Positions 16,453 to 25,657 of a stretch of DNA of 64,000 bases are shown in pieces. Source of the DNA: CAXBCP01 sp047638395. GTDB lineage: Bacteria > Pseudomonadota > Alphaproteobacteria > MPNO01 > UBA830. The number at the start of each line of letters is the position of its first letter. Positions within the stretch are counted from its first letter, which is position 1. Made by a program: the position numbers and the translations under genes. A model generated the notes under the pieces. That model saw only the letters and a program-made list of their open reading frames with translations. It was not told where the DNA came from and made no database searches. The DNA is taken from assembly GCA_047638395.1 (NCBI GenBank), contig JBLIMV010000002.1, positions 169,973 to 233,972 on the forward strand, given 5' to 3'.

Positions 16453-18014
16453 CCCGTTTCCTGCAGATCGTTTTCCGGCACCTCTTTGGGCGCGGTTGTT
16501 TCCGTTTCGCCCGTTTGTTCCGGCTGTGCTTCGGCGGCAATGACGTAGCCGGATTTCCCGCCATGCTTGATGTCATACATCGCTGCGTCCGCACGCGCCG
16601 TAAGGTCGGCGACGGTTTCATTCGCGCCCTCGGCGTCAAACACCGCAACACCGACGGAAATCCCAAGCGGCTTGTCCGGTGCGCCGGAATAGATACGCAG
16701 TCCTCTGGAGGCTGCGATCAGCCCGGCCGCCCGTTTCTTTGCGACACCCTGGTCTGTGCGGTCCATCCACATGGCGAACTCGTCGCCGCCAAGCCGGGCA
16801 ACCAGGTCGCCCGGACGGGTCTGCGTCACCAGAAGATCGGCAAGAGCGATCAACGCCTCATCACCGCGCTGGTGGCCATGGACGTCGTTGACGGCCTTGA
16901 AGTTGTCGAGATCGACATAAAACAGCGACCCGTCAGACCCGCCGGCACCGGCGCGCGCCGTGCGGTCGGCAAGTTCCGCCAGAAACGCCCGGCGGTTAAG
17001 CAGGCCGGTCATTTCATCGGTCCGGGCCATCGCCTCAAGCTTGTGGTGGCTGTCGACCTGAGCGATCAGAATGGCAAACTGGTTCGCAAGTTCGTCACAG
17101 AACCGGCGCTCATCATCGCTGAAAGCATTGTCTTCCAGCTTGCGCGAGACGAGCAGCACAGCAATCACCGAATCCTGAAAAACGACGGGCGCACAAAGAT
17201 GAAAACACTCGCTGTCGGCCGCCGTGACCAGCGACCGGCTTTCGGCCATCCGGTTGAAAACCGTCTTGAGGACCGGCGCATCTTTATCACCGGTGTCTTG
17301 CGCGCTGACGAGAAGCTGGAACGTGCCATCTTCATCGGGGCGGCGAATATCGGCGTAATCTGCCGCAAGCGTGTCACGGGTTTCAGCCAATGCGGATGCG
17401 AGAACGTTATCGGGATCAAATTCGCAACTCGCCGCACGCACGATACGGGCCATGGCCGCGTCCCGGTACTGCAGGGCGGCAAAGGCCGCGTTCTGGCGGC
17501 GTTCTTCGGTCACATCCCGACACACGCCCCGGGCGCCCGCATAAACACCGGCATCGTCCACGATCGGAATGGCCGACGTGCTCAGACAGGCATCTCTGCC
17601 GTTGGACGCACGCAGCCAGATATCGACATCGCGCACAGCCGCGCGCGCTTCGAACGGCGTTTCAGCGGGTTGGCCACCGCCCTCCGCCAGGAAGCGCTTT
17701 GCCGGTGCGCCGATCAATTCTTCCGGGCGGTATCCCAGTGTCAGTCCCGGTGAGACAAAAACAAACCCGCCGGCAGCATCTGTTTCCCACGCGAAGTCGC
17801 CGGACACCTCAACGATTTCCTTGAAACGCCGCCGAGATTCGACCAGCGCATCGATAAGCGCCCGATCGGGGCGTTCACCGGTCCGTTCACCACCTCGTTC
17901 ACCCTGGGGGATTGTTTTGGCTTTGGCAGGTGGTCCGGAAAGTTCTGCCACTGGAGCAACCGGCGCCGTCGAGGCGCTGGCGCTTGGGCGGGTTTTGATC
18001 AATCCAAACAGCAT
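16449..18014 (-). CDS. diguanylate cyclase with PAS and GAF domains
   Basis: A 521-residue cytoplasmic protein from ATG 18014, 4 nt after the EAL gene stops. After a Pro/Ala-rich N-terminus comes a PAS domain (GDFAWETDAAGGFVFVSPGL onward), a GAF-like domain with ADYADIRRPDEDGTF and FHLCAPVVFQDSVIAVL, and a GGDEF domain containing FYVDLDNFKAVND and RLGGDEFAMW. An RxxD inhibitory site (RPGD) lies five residues before GGDEF, so product inhibition is expected. All key residues for making c-di-GMP from GTP are visible. The frame is open to 18140 but the longer form lacks a ribosome site and overlaps the neighbour. Confidence 0.92.
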   Translation of the reverse strand: MLFGLIKTRPSASASTAPVAPVAELSGPPAKAKTIPQGERGGERTGERPDRALIDALVESRRRFKEIVEVSGDFAWETDAAGGFVFVSPGLTLGYRPEELIGAPAKRFLAEGGGQPAETPFEARAAVRDVDIWLRASNGRDACLSTSAIPIVDDAGVYAGARGVCRDVTEERRQNAAFAALQYRDAAMARIVRAASCEFDPDNVLASALAETRDTLAADYADIRRPDEDGTFQLLVSAQDTGDKDAPVLKTVFNRMAESRSLVTAADSECFHLCAPVVFQDSVIAVLLVSRKLEDNAFSDDERRFCDELANQFAILIAQVDSHHKLEAMARTDEMTGLLNRRAFLAELADRTARAGAGGSDGSLFYVDLDNFKAVNDVHGHQRGDEALIALADLLVTQTRPGDLVARLGGDEFAMWMDRTDQGVAKKRAAGLIAASRGLRIYSGAPDKPLGISVGVAVFDAEGANETVADLTARADAAMYDIKHGGKSGYVIAAEAQPEQTGETETTAPKEVPENDLQETG

Positions 18015-18018
18015 CCGA

Positions 18019-19743
18019 TCAGCCGTTCGCCGCGTTTTTGCGGCTCCAACCGCCACTGAGGACCTTCTTGCGCGCCACCCGTTTCGGCGCAAAGCTGAAT
18101 ATATCGGGGGACGGCTTTCCGTAAAGATAGCCCTGCGCATAGGGGATGCCGCAGTCCGTCAGAAACTCTACGGTGGCTTCCTCTTCGACCATTTCGGCAA
18201 TCGTGTCGATGTCGAGTTCACGGCACAGACCGGCAATTGCTTTTATGAACGCACGGAGTTTCCGGTCGTTATGCGCTTCCTGAATGTAGGCGCCATCGAT
18301 CTTGACGACATCGATGTCGAGCGCATGCAGATATTTGAGCGCCGCCGACCCTGCGCCAAAATCATCAAGGCAGACCTGATGTCCTGCCGAGCGAAGGCTC
18401 TGGATGATGTCGTTTACACGGCGCAGATCATGAATTTTGGCGGATTCAGTGATTTCGATCGCAATCTGGCTCCGTAGATTGTCATGTTTCGCAAGCAGCT
18501 TCAGCAGGGCTTCCACGAAGGACGGGTTTTCAATGGACCGACCCGACAGGTTCACCGCGAGGTTGAGAACCTGACCCTTTTTCCGCCAACCGCGCAGCAA
18601 CCCGATAACCTTGCGGAACATGGCGAAATCGAAATCGCAGATCAGGCCCATATTTTCGGCGAACGTGATCAGCTCATAAGGCGACCTGTCGAGCCCACCG
18701 GCAAAACGGGCAAGAACTTCGTAGTGATGGATTTCTTTTGACGGCAGGCCGACGATGGGCTGGAACACGGCATCGAAACTGTCGGCGGACACCATTTCGC
18801 GAAATTCGACCATCTTTGCCGACGTGTCGGCAAGAAGACTGTCAAGATTTTCGCTCAGGCTTTTGATTGCGGGTTCGCTGCTTGGGTCCGCGCAATAATG
18901 ATTGATCGTATAGAGAAACGCCTTCACGGCATCCTGCGGATCTGCGCCTTTAAAATCCGCTGGTGCGGTACTGCTGTTGACGCGAATCCCGATTCCTTTG
19001 GGATCAGCCGCCTTGAGGTGTGTTTGCAGACGTTCGCGCAGCGCCGCGACATCGAATGCCCCGTCATGCAAGACGCCGTAGTTCTCGTCGTCGAACTTGG
19101 CGGCAACATCCTTATTCCCGGCGCCATCGTCGAAACAGTGGCCCAGGGTGCGCATAAGGTCCTGGTCGGCTTCCTCGTCAAGACGGGTCCGGAGCTCGCC
19201 CATGTCTTCGAGACGCAGCATCGTGACCTTCAGCTCCTCGCCGTCAGCCTCCGCGTCCTTGATGCGCTGGGTCGCAAATTCGGCAAACGCATCCTTATTG
19301 AGAAGTCCGGTCTCCGTATCGCGTCGCGGATCGGAACTACCCGCAAACGACTCTTCTTTGCTGGTTAGCCGCAGCGCAAAGAAAAACGATCCGGGCAAGT
19401 CAGGCAGGTGGTAACCGGTCAGCATCAGCCGCGGCGTCGGACCGTTCGGACCGGACAACCGCACCATCATGGGCTCAAGTCGGTTCGCCGAGCCCAGACC
19501 TTCGAGCCGCCGGCCCACATAATCCCGCTCGACCGAATCGATCAAGTCGACAAACGCCTTGCCAATCACGTCATGGGGTTCGAAGTCAGTTAGCGCCTTG
19601 GTTGCACCGGCAGCATAGGTAATCGTCTGGTCCTGATTGACCTCAAACAGCATATCCGCCGCACAAAAAGCGAGCGCGACGAAGCGGTCACGCTCTTTCT
19701 TGAGCGTATCGACATATTCAGGTTGTGCCTGCGGTTGCACCAT
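18019..19743 (-). CDS. EAL-domain c-di-GMP phosphodiesterase with PAS and degenerate GGDEF
   Basis: A 574-residue protein: an N-terminal PAS-like domain (about 15-125), a degenerate GGDEF domain (RDTETGLLNKDAFAEF start, but KFDDENYGVL where GGDEF should be) and a C-terminal EAL domain (about 310-555). The EAL signature reads EVLAR, and the other catalytic elements are present: NLAVNLSG, EITES, DDFGAG, VKIDG, AEMVEEE and QGYLYG. It should therefore hydrolyse c-di-GMP, with the dead GGDEF domain perhaps sensing GTP. It leads an operon with a cyclase and DUF2336, so opposing activities are co-expressed. Confidence 0.9.
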   Translation of the reverse strand: MVQPQAQPEYVDTLKKERDRFVALAFCAADMLFEVNQDQTITYAAGATKALTDFEPHDVIGKAFVDLIDSVERDYVGRRLEGLGSANRLEPMMVRLSGPNGPTPRLMLTGYHLPDLPGSFFFALRLTSKEESFAGSSDPRRDTETGLLNKDAFAEFATQRIKDAEADGEELKVTMLRLEDMGELRTRLDEEADQDLMRTLGHCFDDGAGNKDVAAKFDDENYGVLHDGAFDVAALRERLQTHLKAADPKGIGIRVNSSTAPADFKGADPQDAVKAFLYTINHYCADPSSEPAIKSLSENLDSLLADTSAKMVEFREMVSADSFDAVFQPIVGLPSKEIHHYEVLARFAGGLDRSPYELITFAENMGLICDFDFAMFRKVIGLLRGWRKKGQVLNLAVNLSGRSIENPSFVEALLKLLAKHDNLRSQIAIEITESAKIHDLRRVNDIIQSLRSAGHQVCLDDFGAGSAALKYLHALDIDVVKIDGAYIQEAHNDRKLRAFIKAIAGLCRELDIDTIAEMVEEEATVEFLTDCGIPYAQGYLYGKPSPDIFSFAPKRVARKKVLSGGWSRKNAANG

Positions 19744-19847
19744 TCGTTCAACTTTGCCCTTTGATCACCGAGGAACCGTTCGCCATCGTAACAACCGGGC
19801 CTTAACGATTCCTTGCGTCTCTGAAGATCACGCGCCACATTCCGGTC

Positions 19848-20543
19848 ATGCAAGAAAATGGCCCCACAACCGCAAAAAACATCGATTCCAGCGGTATCGA
19901 CACCTGGATTTTCGATCTCGACAACACGCTTTACCGCACCAGTCCGGAAATGCTGGCCCAGATCGACCATTTGATGGGGTCTTTCATCAGCGACTTCCTG
20001 AATGTCGACCGCGTTGAAGCCCGGCGCATCCAGAAAGGATATTTCCGCACCCACGGACTGACCCTTCGCGGCCTGATGCTCGAACACGGACTCGACCCAC
20101 AGGACTATATCGACCACCTGTCACAGCTTGATCTGTCGGATGTTGCGCCGAATCCGGAGCTCGCCGACACACTGAACCGGCTGGAAGGCCGCAAGATCAT
20201 CTATACCAACGCGTTTACAGAACATACGCGCGAGGTGATGGAGCGCATCGGTATCACCACCCATTTCGATGCCGTCTACGATATCGGCGATGCGGATTAC
20301 GTCCCGAAACCGGCCATCGATTCCTATCGCCGCCTGTGTGACCTGCACGATGTCGATCCGACGCGGGCAGCAATGGTCGAGGATATTTCGCGAAATCTCG
20401 AACCGGCCGCCGAACTGGGGATGACAACCGTCTGGGTCCGGACCGATACAAGCTGGGCAAAAGACGTGACTGAAACGGGTCATATCGACCATATCACCGA
20501 CGATCTGACCGCCTGGCTGCAAAATCTCGGAAATAGCACCTGA
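19848..20543 (+). CDS. HAD-family pyrimidine 5'-nucleotidase
   Basis: A 231-residue HAD hydrolase. It has motif I WIFDLDNTLY (nucleophile Asp), motif II IIYTNAFTEHTREVMERIG, KP in ADYVPKPAIDSYRR, and motif IV MVEDISRNLEPA. This matches the SDT1/PPM-type pyrimidine 5'-nucleotidase group common in alphaproteobacteria. It would remove phosphate from UMP- or CMP-like nucleotides; the substrate is inferred from family. It is transcribed divergently from the c-di-GMP operon and lies 68 bp before dapD. Confidence 0.88.
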   Translation: MQENGPTTAKNIDSSGIDTWIFDLDNTLYRTSPEMLAQIDHLMGSFISDFLNVDRVEARRIQKGYFRTHGLTLRGLMLEHGLDPQDYIDHLSQLDLSDVAPNPELADTLNRLEGRKIIYTNAFTEHTREVMERIGITTHFDAVYDIGDADYVPKPAIDSYRRLCDLHDVDPTRAAMVEDISRNLEPAAELGMTTVWVRTDTSWAKDVTETGHIDHITDDLTAWLQNLGNST

Positions 20544-20611
20544 CGCGTTTCCTCCGGCGACGATAATGATCTATATTCCCGCCGAATTTTAAGAGACAAG
20601 GCGTAGATAAC

Positions 20612-21469
20612 ATGACCGACACAGCACTCGAACAATCCATTGATCAGGCGTGGGAAGACCGCGATTCGATTACGCCGCAATCCACAGGCGCCGCACGCGA
20701 CGCGATCGAAACCGCTCTCGAAGGGCTCGATTCCGGTACACTGCGGGTTGCCGAAAAAGGTGCCGACGGCTGGACCGTCAACCAGTGGCTCAAAAAGGCC
20801 GTGCTGCTGTCGTTCCGTATATACGACATGGCGCCGCTGCCGGGCGGCCCCACTTTCCCCGGCCTGGGCGAAAGTGCCTGGTTCGACAAGGTGCCGTCGA
20901 AATTCGCCGGCTGGGATGAAGAAAAATTCCGCGCTGCCGGATTCCGCACCGTACCGAACTGCACCGTGCGCCGGTCCGCCTTCCTGGCACCCAACGTCAT
21001 TCTGATGCCGAGCTTCGTAAACCTCGGTGCCTATGTCGATTCCGGCACGATGGTCGATACCTGGGCGACGATCGGTTCCTGCGCGCAAATCGGCAAGAAC
21101 TGCCATATATCGGGCGGCGTCGGCATTGGCGGCGTTCTGGAGCCGTTGCAGGCGGATCCGGTCATCATCGAGGATAACTGCTTCATCGGTGCCCGGTCGG
21201 AAGTGGCCGAAGGGGTGATCGTCGAAGAAGGCGCCGTTCTGTCCATGGGCGTGTTCCTCGGGCAGTCGACCAAGATCATCAACCGGGAGACCGGCGCAAT
21301 CCATATGGGCCGCGTGCCGTCTTATTCAGTCGTCGTCCCGGGCACGCTGCCGGGCAAACCGCTGCCCGATGGCAGTGAAGGCCCCAGCCTCTACTGTGCC
21401 GTGATCGTCAAAAGGGTCGATGAGCAGACCCGGTCCAAGACGTCGATCAACGACCTGCTGCGGGACTGA
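20612..21469 (+). CDS. dapD: 2,3,4,5-tetrahydropyridine-2,6-dicarboxylate N-succinyltransferase
   Basis: A 285-residue left-handed beta-helix acyltransferase. After a helical N-terminal domain come hexapeptide repeats (NVILMPSFVNLGAYVDSGTM, WATIGSCAQIGKNCHISGGV, PVIIEDNCFIGARSEVAEGV). It uses succinyl-CoA in the succinylase branch of lysine and diaminopimelate synthesis. Its TGA overlaps the proposed CTG start of dapE in CTGA, so the two consecutive enzymes are probably translationally coupled. Confidence 0.97.
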   Translation: MTDTALEQSIDQAWEDRDSITPQSTGAARDAIETALEGLDSGTLRVAEKGADGWTVNQWLKKAVLLSFRIYDMAPLPGGPTFPGLGESAWFDKVPSKFAGWDEEKFRAAGFRTVPNCTVRRSAFLAPNVILMPSFVNLGAYVDSGTMVDTWATIGSCAQIGKNCHISGGVGIGGVLEPLQADPVIIEDNCFIGARSEVAEGVIVEEGAVLSMGVFLGQSTKIINRETGAIHMGRVPSYSVVVPGTLPGKPLPDGSEGPSLYCAVIVKRVDEQTRSKTSINDLLRD

Positions 21470-22620
21470 CCGCCATCGTTGACGCCGTCGAACTTTCCCG
21501 CGACCTGATCCGCTGTCCCAGCATTACGCCGGCGGATGCAGGCGCGCTGGATGTATTGCAGGCGGCGCTCGAGGAAATCGGCTTTGTCTGCCACCGGCTG
21601 AAATTTTCAGATAGCGACACGCCGGATATCGACAACCTCTACGCCCGGTTTGGCGAAGCGGCGCCGAATTTCTGCTTCGCCGGCCACACGGACGTCGTCC
21701 CGCTCGGCAATCCCGACGCCTGGTCGGTCGACCCGTTCGGCGGTGAGATCATCGACGATGTACTCTATGGCCGTGGCGCCACCGACATGAAAAGCGCGGT
21801 CGGCGCGTTTGTCGATGCCGCATCGCGTGTTGTCGAAGCCGGAACGGTAAAGGGATCGATCAGCCTCCTGATCACCGGCGACGAGGAAGGCCCCGCGGTC
21901 AACGGCACCACCAAGGTGCTCGACTGGATGGCGGAAAACGGCGAGGTGATCGACGTCTGCCTGGTCGGTGAGCCGACGAACCCGCTTAACCTCGGCGACA
22001 TGATCAAGATCGGCCGCCGCGGCAGCATGACGGGCACGCTTACCGTCACCGGCGTGCAGGGACATACCGCTTATCCGCACCTTGCCGACAATCCATTGCC
22101 CCGGCTGATCGCGATTCTCGATGCCATGGCCAATACGAAACTGGATGATGGCACCGATCACTTCCAGCCATCGAACCTGCAACTCACCACCATCGATACC
22201 GGTAACCCGGCAACCAATGTCACCCCTGCCGAGGCAGCCGCCGGTTTCAATATCCGGTTCAACGACCTGCATACGGGCGCCAGCCTGACCGAATGGTTGC
22301 ACGAACACTGCAAGGCGGCCGGCGGACAATACGATCTGGATATCCGGATATCGGGCGAAGCTTTCCTGACACCGCCGGGCGATTTCAGCGCGCTGATGTC
22401 CCGGGTCGTGAAGGAGATCACCGGGCTGGAGCCGGAGCTCAGCACGTCAGGCGGTACATCCGATGCGCGGTTTATCAAGGATTACTGCCCGGTCGCGGAA
22501 TTCGGACTGGTCGGTCAGACCATGCACAAGGTGGACGAGCGCATCGCCGTTGCCGACATCCGCGCACTGGCCGATATTTACGCCGCGATCCTCGACGGAT
22601 ATTTCGCGGCGCGCGGCTAA
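21466..22620 (+). CDS. dapE: succinyl-diaminopimelate desuccinylase (probable CTG start)
   Basis: An M20 metallopeptidase of about 384 residues. Zinc-binding and catalytic elements are CFAGHTDVVPLG, YGRGATDMKSAVGAF, ITGDEEGPAVNGT and the late GGTSDARF. Family homology continues upstream of any ATG, GTG or TTG: the codons from 21478 read VDAVELSRDLIRCPSITPAD, the normal DapE N-terminus. No standard start precedes them before dapD ends. The in-frame CTG at 21466 overlaps the dapD stop as CTGA and gives the expected length; an ATC at 21475 is the other candidate. A TTG at 21556 would delete the conserved N-terminus. The start is inferred; the product identity is secure. Confidence 0.93.
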   Translation: MTAIVDAVELSRDLIRCPSITPADAGALDVLQAALEEIGFVCHRLKFSDSDTPDIDNLYARFGEAAPNFCFAGHTDVVPLGNPDAWSVDPFGGEIIDDVLYGRGATDMKSAVGAFVDAASRVVEAGTVKGSISLLITGDEEGPAVNGTTKVLDWMAENGEVIDVCLVGEPTNPLNLGDMIKIGRRGSMTGTLTVTGVQGHTAYPHLADNPLPRLIAILDAMANTKLDDGTDHFQPSNLQLTTIDTGNPATNVTPAEAAAGFNIRFNDLHTGASLTEWLHEHCKAAGGQYDLDIRISGEAFLTPPGDFSALMSRVVKEITGLEPELSTSGGTSDARFIKDYCPVAEFGLVGQTMHKVDERIAVADIRALADIYAAILDGYFAARG

Positions 22621-22628
22621 GCACCGGC

Positions 22629-23207
22629 ATGGTCAATCCCCGCGAACTCTCCATCGCGCTCTACGGCTCCTGGCGCTTTGCGACGCTCGACCGGGCGGCC
22701 GTTCAGTTTTTCGACAATACCCCGAACGCCTTGTGGAAATCGTTCAATGCTGCCTGGCTTGCCCTGCCAGCCTATGCGCTTCTTGTCCTGCTGAGTTTTG
22801 CGCAACACCCGGTCGACGCCGGCGCATTCCGCATACTGTCCGTCGAAATGATTTCCTATGTAATCGGCTGGGTGCTTTTTCCACTGGTCATGGTCGCGTT
22901 CACGGATACGACAAAATCCGCCCAGAATTATTTCCGGTTCATCTCCGCCTGGAACTGGTCAATCGTGCTCCAGGCATATTTCTTCCTGAGTATATCCGCC
23001 TTTTCGGCGAGCGGCACAGTACCGGAGAGCCTGGGCGGCCTGATCAGCCTTGTGGCCACGCTGGCGATATTTTTCTATCAGGGCTTTATCGCGAAGACGA
23101 CGCTGGACGTGACGGTCCCGGTCGCTGTCATGATTGTCGTAATTGATCTTACGATTGCCATCGGTCTCAGCCTCGTCAGCCGATCACTCTATCTGGCCGC
23201 TGCCTGA
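22629..23207 (+). CDS. integral membrane protein, function unknown
   Basis: A 192-residue protein with about five hydrophobic segments (for example LALPAYALLVLLSFA, MISYVIGWVLFPLVMVAFT and VPVAVMIVVIDLTIAIGLSL). The N-terminal part NPRELSIALYGSWRFATLDR is polar. It begins 8 bp after dapE on the same strand, which suggests co-transcription. No function can be named. Confidence 0.8.
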   Translation: MVNPRELSIALYGSWRFATLDRAAVQFFDNTPNALWKSFNAAWLALPAYALLVLLSFAQHPVDAGAFRILSVEMISYVIGWVLFPLVMVAFTDTTKSAQNYFRFISAWNWSIVLQAYFFLSISAFSASGTVPESLGGLISLVATLAIFFYQGFIAKTTLDVTVPVAVMIVVIDLTIAIGLSLVSRSLYLAAA

Positions 23208-23249
23208 ATCTCACGCCTGTCTGGCTGGATGTATAACGGCGCCCGCGCC

Positions 23250-23292
23250 CCGGCCTTTTTCTAACTGATCTTTTTCTAACCGGCCTTTTTCT
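23250..23292. repeat. 30-bp duplication at the 3' end of truA
   Basis: CCGGCCTTTTTCT occurs at 23250-23262 and again at 23280-23292, spaced 30 bp. The truA stop codon lies between the copies. A small tandem duplication of the gene end is the simplest reading. Confidence 0.5.
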
Positions 23293-24037
23293 GATCGTCC
23301 GGATAGGCCACCGATATCAGAGACAACCCCTCGGGCGGTGCCGTCGCACCGGCAGCCGCGCGGTCGCGGGCATCCAATGCCACCGACACATCCTCCGCCG
23401 TCCATCTTCCGGCCCCGACCCGCTCCAGCGTGCCGACGATATTGCGCACCTGATGATGCAGAAACGACCGCCCGCGGGCATGAAAATGAATCTCGTCGCC
23501 CGCCTTGCGGACATCCAACACGTCCAATGTCTTCACCGGAGATTTGGCCTGGCACACGGTCGCCCGGAAGCTGGTGAAGTCATGCGTCCCGACGAGACAT
23601 TGGGCGGCTTCATGCATCGCATCGGCATCCAGGTCCCACGGGATATGCCAGACCCGCCCCTGATCGATAGCGGGTGGCGGGCGGCGATTAAGAACACGAT
23701 AAAGATAGACCCGCTCACGGGCCGAGATCCGTGCGTGAAATCCGTCGGCGGCCACCATGGCCTCCACGACTGAAATCGGCTCATCCCGAAGATGCGCATT
23801 GATCGCATCGCGCACGGTGTCCGCGGTCGTCGGCCTCTCGATATCGATATGCGCAACCTGGCCGACCGCATGCACCCCGGCATCGGTGCGTCCCGCGCCA
23901 TAGACGCGCGTCTGTTCACCGCAAAATTTAAAGACCGCCTCTTCAAGCGCTTGCTGGATGGACGGTCCGTTTTTCTGACGCTGCCAGCCGACATACGGGC
24001 CGCCGTCATATTCGATGCGGATACGCCAGCGCGTCAT
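23276..24037 (-). CDS. truA: tRNA pseudouridine synthase A
   Basis: A 253-residue TruA. The catalytic Asp52 lies in GAGRTDAGVHAVGQVAH, and the N-terminal RIEYDGGPYVGWQRQ and the motif FLHHQVRNIVGTL are typical. It converts uridines 38-40 of the anticodon arm to pseudouridine. The start codon overlaps the stop of fmt by 4 nt, so truA is the last gene of a def-fmt-truA operon. The C-terminal codons and stop lie within a small duplication. Confidence 0.96.
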   Translation of the reverse strand: MTRWRIRIEYDGGPYVGWQRQKNGPSIQQALEEAVFKFCGEQTRVYGAGRTDAGVHAVGQVAHIDIERPTTADTVRDAINAHLRDEPISVVEAMVAADGFHARISARERVYLYRVLNRRPPPAIDQGRVWHIPWDLDADAMHEAAQCLVGTHDFTSFRATVCQAKSPVKTLDVLDVRKAGDEIHFHARGRSFLHHQVRNIVGTLERVGAGRWTAEDVSVALDARDRAAAGATAPPEGLSLISVAYPDDQKKAG

Positions 24038-24939
24038 TGCAGGACCGTCCCCGCCGGCACCGGATTGCCGCGCACATATTCATCAGCCGCCATTGCCGAT
24101 TTGCCGGCATGCTGCACCCGGTCCAGCCGCAAAGCGCCGTCACCGCAGGCAACCGTCAGGGGTGCTGCGATCACCATGCCGGGTTCGCCGGATCCAGGCA
24201 CCGGCGTCGCCGCCAGCACGCGGAGCCGGGCCTCATCGCGTTCACACCACACACCCGGCCAGGGGTTGAGGGCCCTGATTTTGAGATCGAGGACCGCGGC
24301 GGTCTCGGTCCAGTCGATCCGGCCTTCTGCGCGGTCCAGCTTGGGCGCGTAGGTCGATCCATCCTCGGGTTGCGGGACCGCTGGCGGCAATTTACCGGAC
24401 AGCACCTCCACAACCAGCTTCCCGCCGAGGGCGGCCAGCGCATCATGCACATCGGATGCTGTCGTCTTGTCACCGATGGGATACTTTCCGGTCGCCAGCA
24501 TCGGCCCGGTATCGAGCCCTTCATCCATCTGCATGATGGTCACACCGGTTTCGGTATCGCCGGCAAGGATGGCCCGCTGAATCGGTGCCGCACCGCGCCA
24601 GCGTGGCAACAACGAAGCATGAATATTGATGCAGCCGAACGACGGCGCGTTGAGAACCGCTTTGGGAAGGATCAACCCGTAAGCAGCGACGATTGCGGCG
24701 TCTGCGTTGAGCGCAACGAAATCCGCCTGGGCGTCGGCGGTTTTCAGGCTCACCGGGTATCTGACATCGATCCCGTGTTCCTGGGCATATCGCTGAACCG
24801 GAGACGGCTGCTCCTTGTGGCCGCGCCCGGCAGGCCGCGGCGGCTGCGAATAGACACAGACCACGTCGTGACCGGCATCGATCAGGGCGGCGAGCGCGGG
24901 GACCGCGAAATCAGGCGTCCCCATAAAGATCAGACGCAT
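24034..24939 (-). CDS. fmt: methionyl-tRNA formyltransferase
   Basis: A 301-residue Fmt. It has an N-terminal formyl-transferase domain with MRLIFMGTPDFAVPAL, the signature NIHASLLPRWRGAAPIQRAI and DTGPML, and a C-terminal tRNA-binding domain (RALNPWPGVW). It formylates Met-tRNAi from 10-formyl-THF for initiation. It sits 12 bp downstream of def, whose product later removes the formyl group, and overlaps truA. Confidence 0.97.
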   Translation of the reverse strand: MRLIFMGTPDFAVPALAALIDAGHDVVCVYSQPPRPAGRGHKEQPSPVQRYAQEHGIDVRYPVSLKTADAQADFVALNADAAIVAAYGLILPKAVLNAPSFGCINIHASLLPRWRGAAPIQRAILAGDTETGVTIMQMDEGLDTGPMLATGKYPIGDKTTASDVHDALAALGGKLVVEVLSGKLPPAVPQPEDGSTYAPKLDRAEGRIDWTETAAVLDLKIRALNPWPGVWCERDEARLRVLAATPVPGSGEPGMVIAAPLTVACGDGALRLDRVQHAGKSAMAADEYVRGNPVPAGTVLQ

Positions 24940-24951
24940 TGGGAGTCTCCC

Positions 24952-25476
24952 TCAGGCGCCGGCTTTGACGTCTTGTTTTTTGAGCTTGGTCAGCTTGCGC
25001 ATAATCATCCCGCGTTTGAGGCCCGAGATATGATCGACAAACAGGATACCGTCGAGATGATCCATCTCGTGCTGGACGCAGGTCGACAGGAACCCGTCCA
25101 TTTCGTGTTCGCGAATTTCGTTCTCGCGGTCGAGATACCGAATGCGCACACGTTCGGGGCGCTTTACCTCGGCGAAGTGCTCGGGCAGCGACAGGCAACC
25201 CTCCTCGAATACGGCACGTTCCTTGGATGCCTCGATGATTTCAGGATTGGCCATCAGCATTGGCTGCGGCGCGTCACCAGACCGGGCGACATCCGCAACA
25301 ATTACCCGTTTCGACACACCTACCTGCGGCGCGGCCAGCCCGACACCGGGGGCCGCGTACATGGTTTCCAGCATGTCATCCATCAGGCGCCGGATATCGT
25401 CATCCACGGCATCGATTCTGGATGCAACGATCTTCAGGCGCGGATCGGGCGCAGTGATGATGGGCAGTAAGGCCAT
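24952..25476 (-). CDS. def: peptide deformylase
   Basis: A 174-residue metalloenzyme with the three family motifs: GVGLAAPQVG (residues 45-54), EEGCLSLP with metal ligand Cys94, and QHEMDHLDG with ligands His136 and His140 and catalytic Glu137. It removes N-formyl groups from nascent proteins. It is the first gene of the def-fmt-truA operon and diverges from rmuC. Confidence 0.97.
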   Translation of the reverse strand: MALLPIITAPDPRLKIVASRIDAVDDDIRRLMDDMLETMYAAPGVGLAAPQVGVSKRVIVADVARSGDAPQPMLMANPEIIEASKERAVFEEGCLSLPEHFAEVKRPERVRIRYLDRENEIREHEMDGFLSTCVQHEMDHLDGILFVDHISGLKRGMIMRKLTKLKKQDVKAGA

Positions 25477-25529
25477 CGGAGCGAATTACCTCTTGAACAG
25501 AACGCGTTAGGTATGCGGTTGCGCTCATA

Positions 25530-25581
25530 GGGTCAAGTCTGTGGGTCAAGCCTGCGGATTGAGTCTGCGGGTCGGGTCTGC
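25530..25581. repeat. four tandem 13-bp units upstream of rmuC
   Basis: Four adjacent 13-nt units resemble GGGTCAAGTCTGC (25530-25542, 25543-25555, 25556-25568, 25569-25581), with one to four differences each. A fifth, decayed unit may follow. They lie between the divergent def and rmuC genes. No function is evident. Confidence 0.55.
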
Positions 25582-25657
25582 GGTGAAGCCGGCGCCCGGG
25601 CTGGGGCGGCACGATCCGATTCGCCCCGGCGCTGCAGGTTCGTGTTATGTTCCTCCC

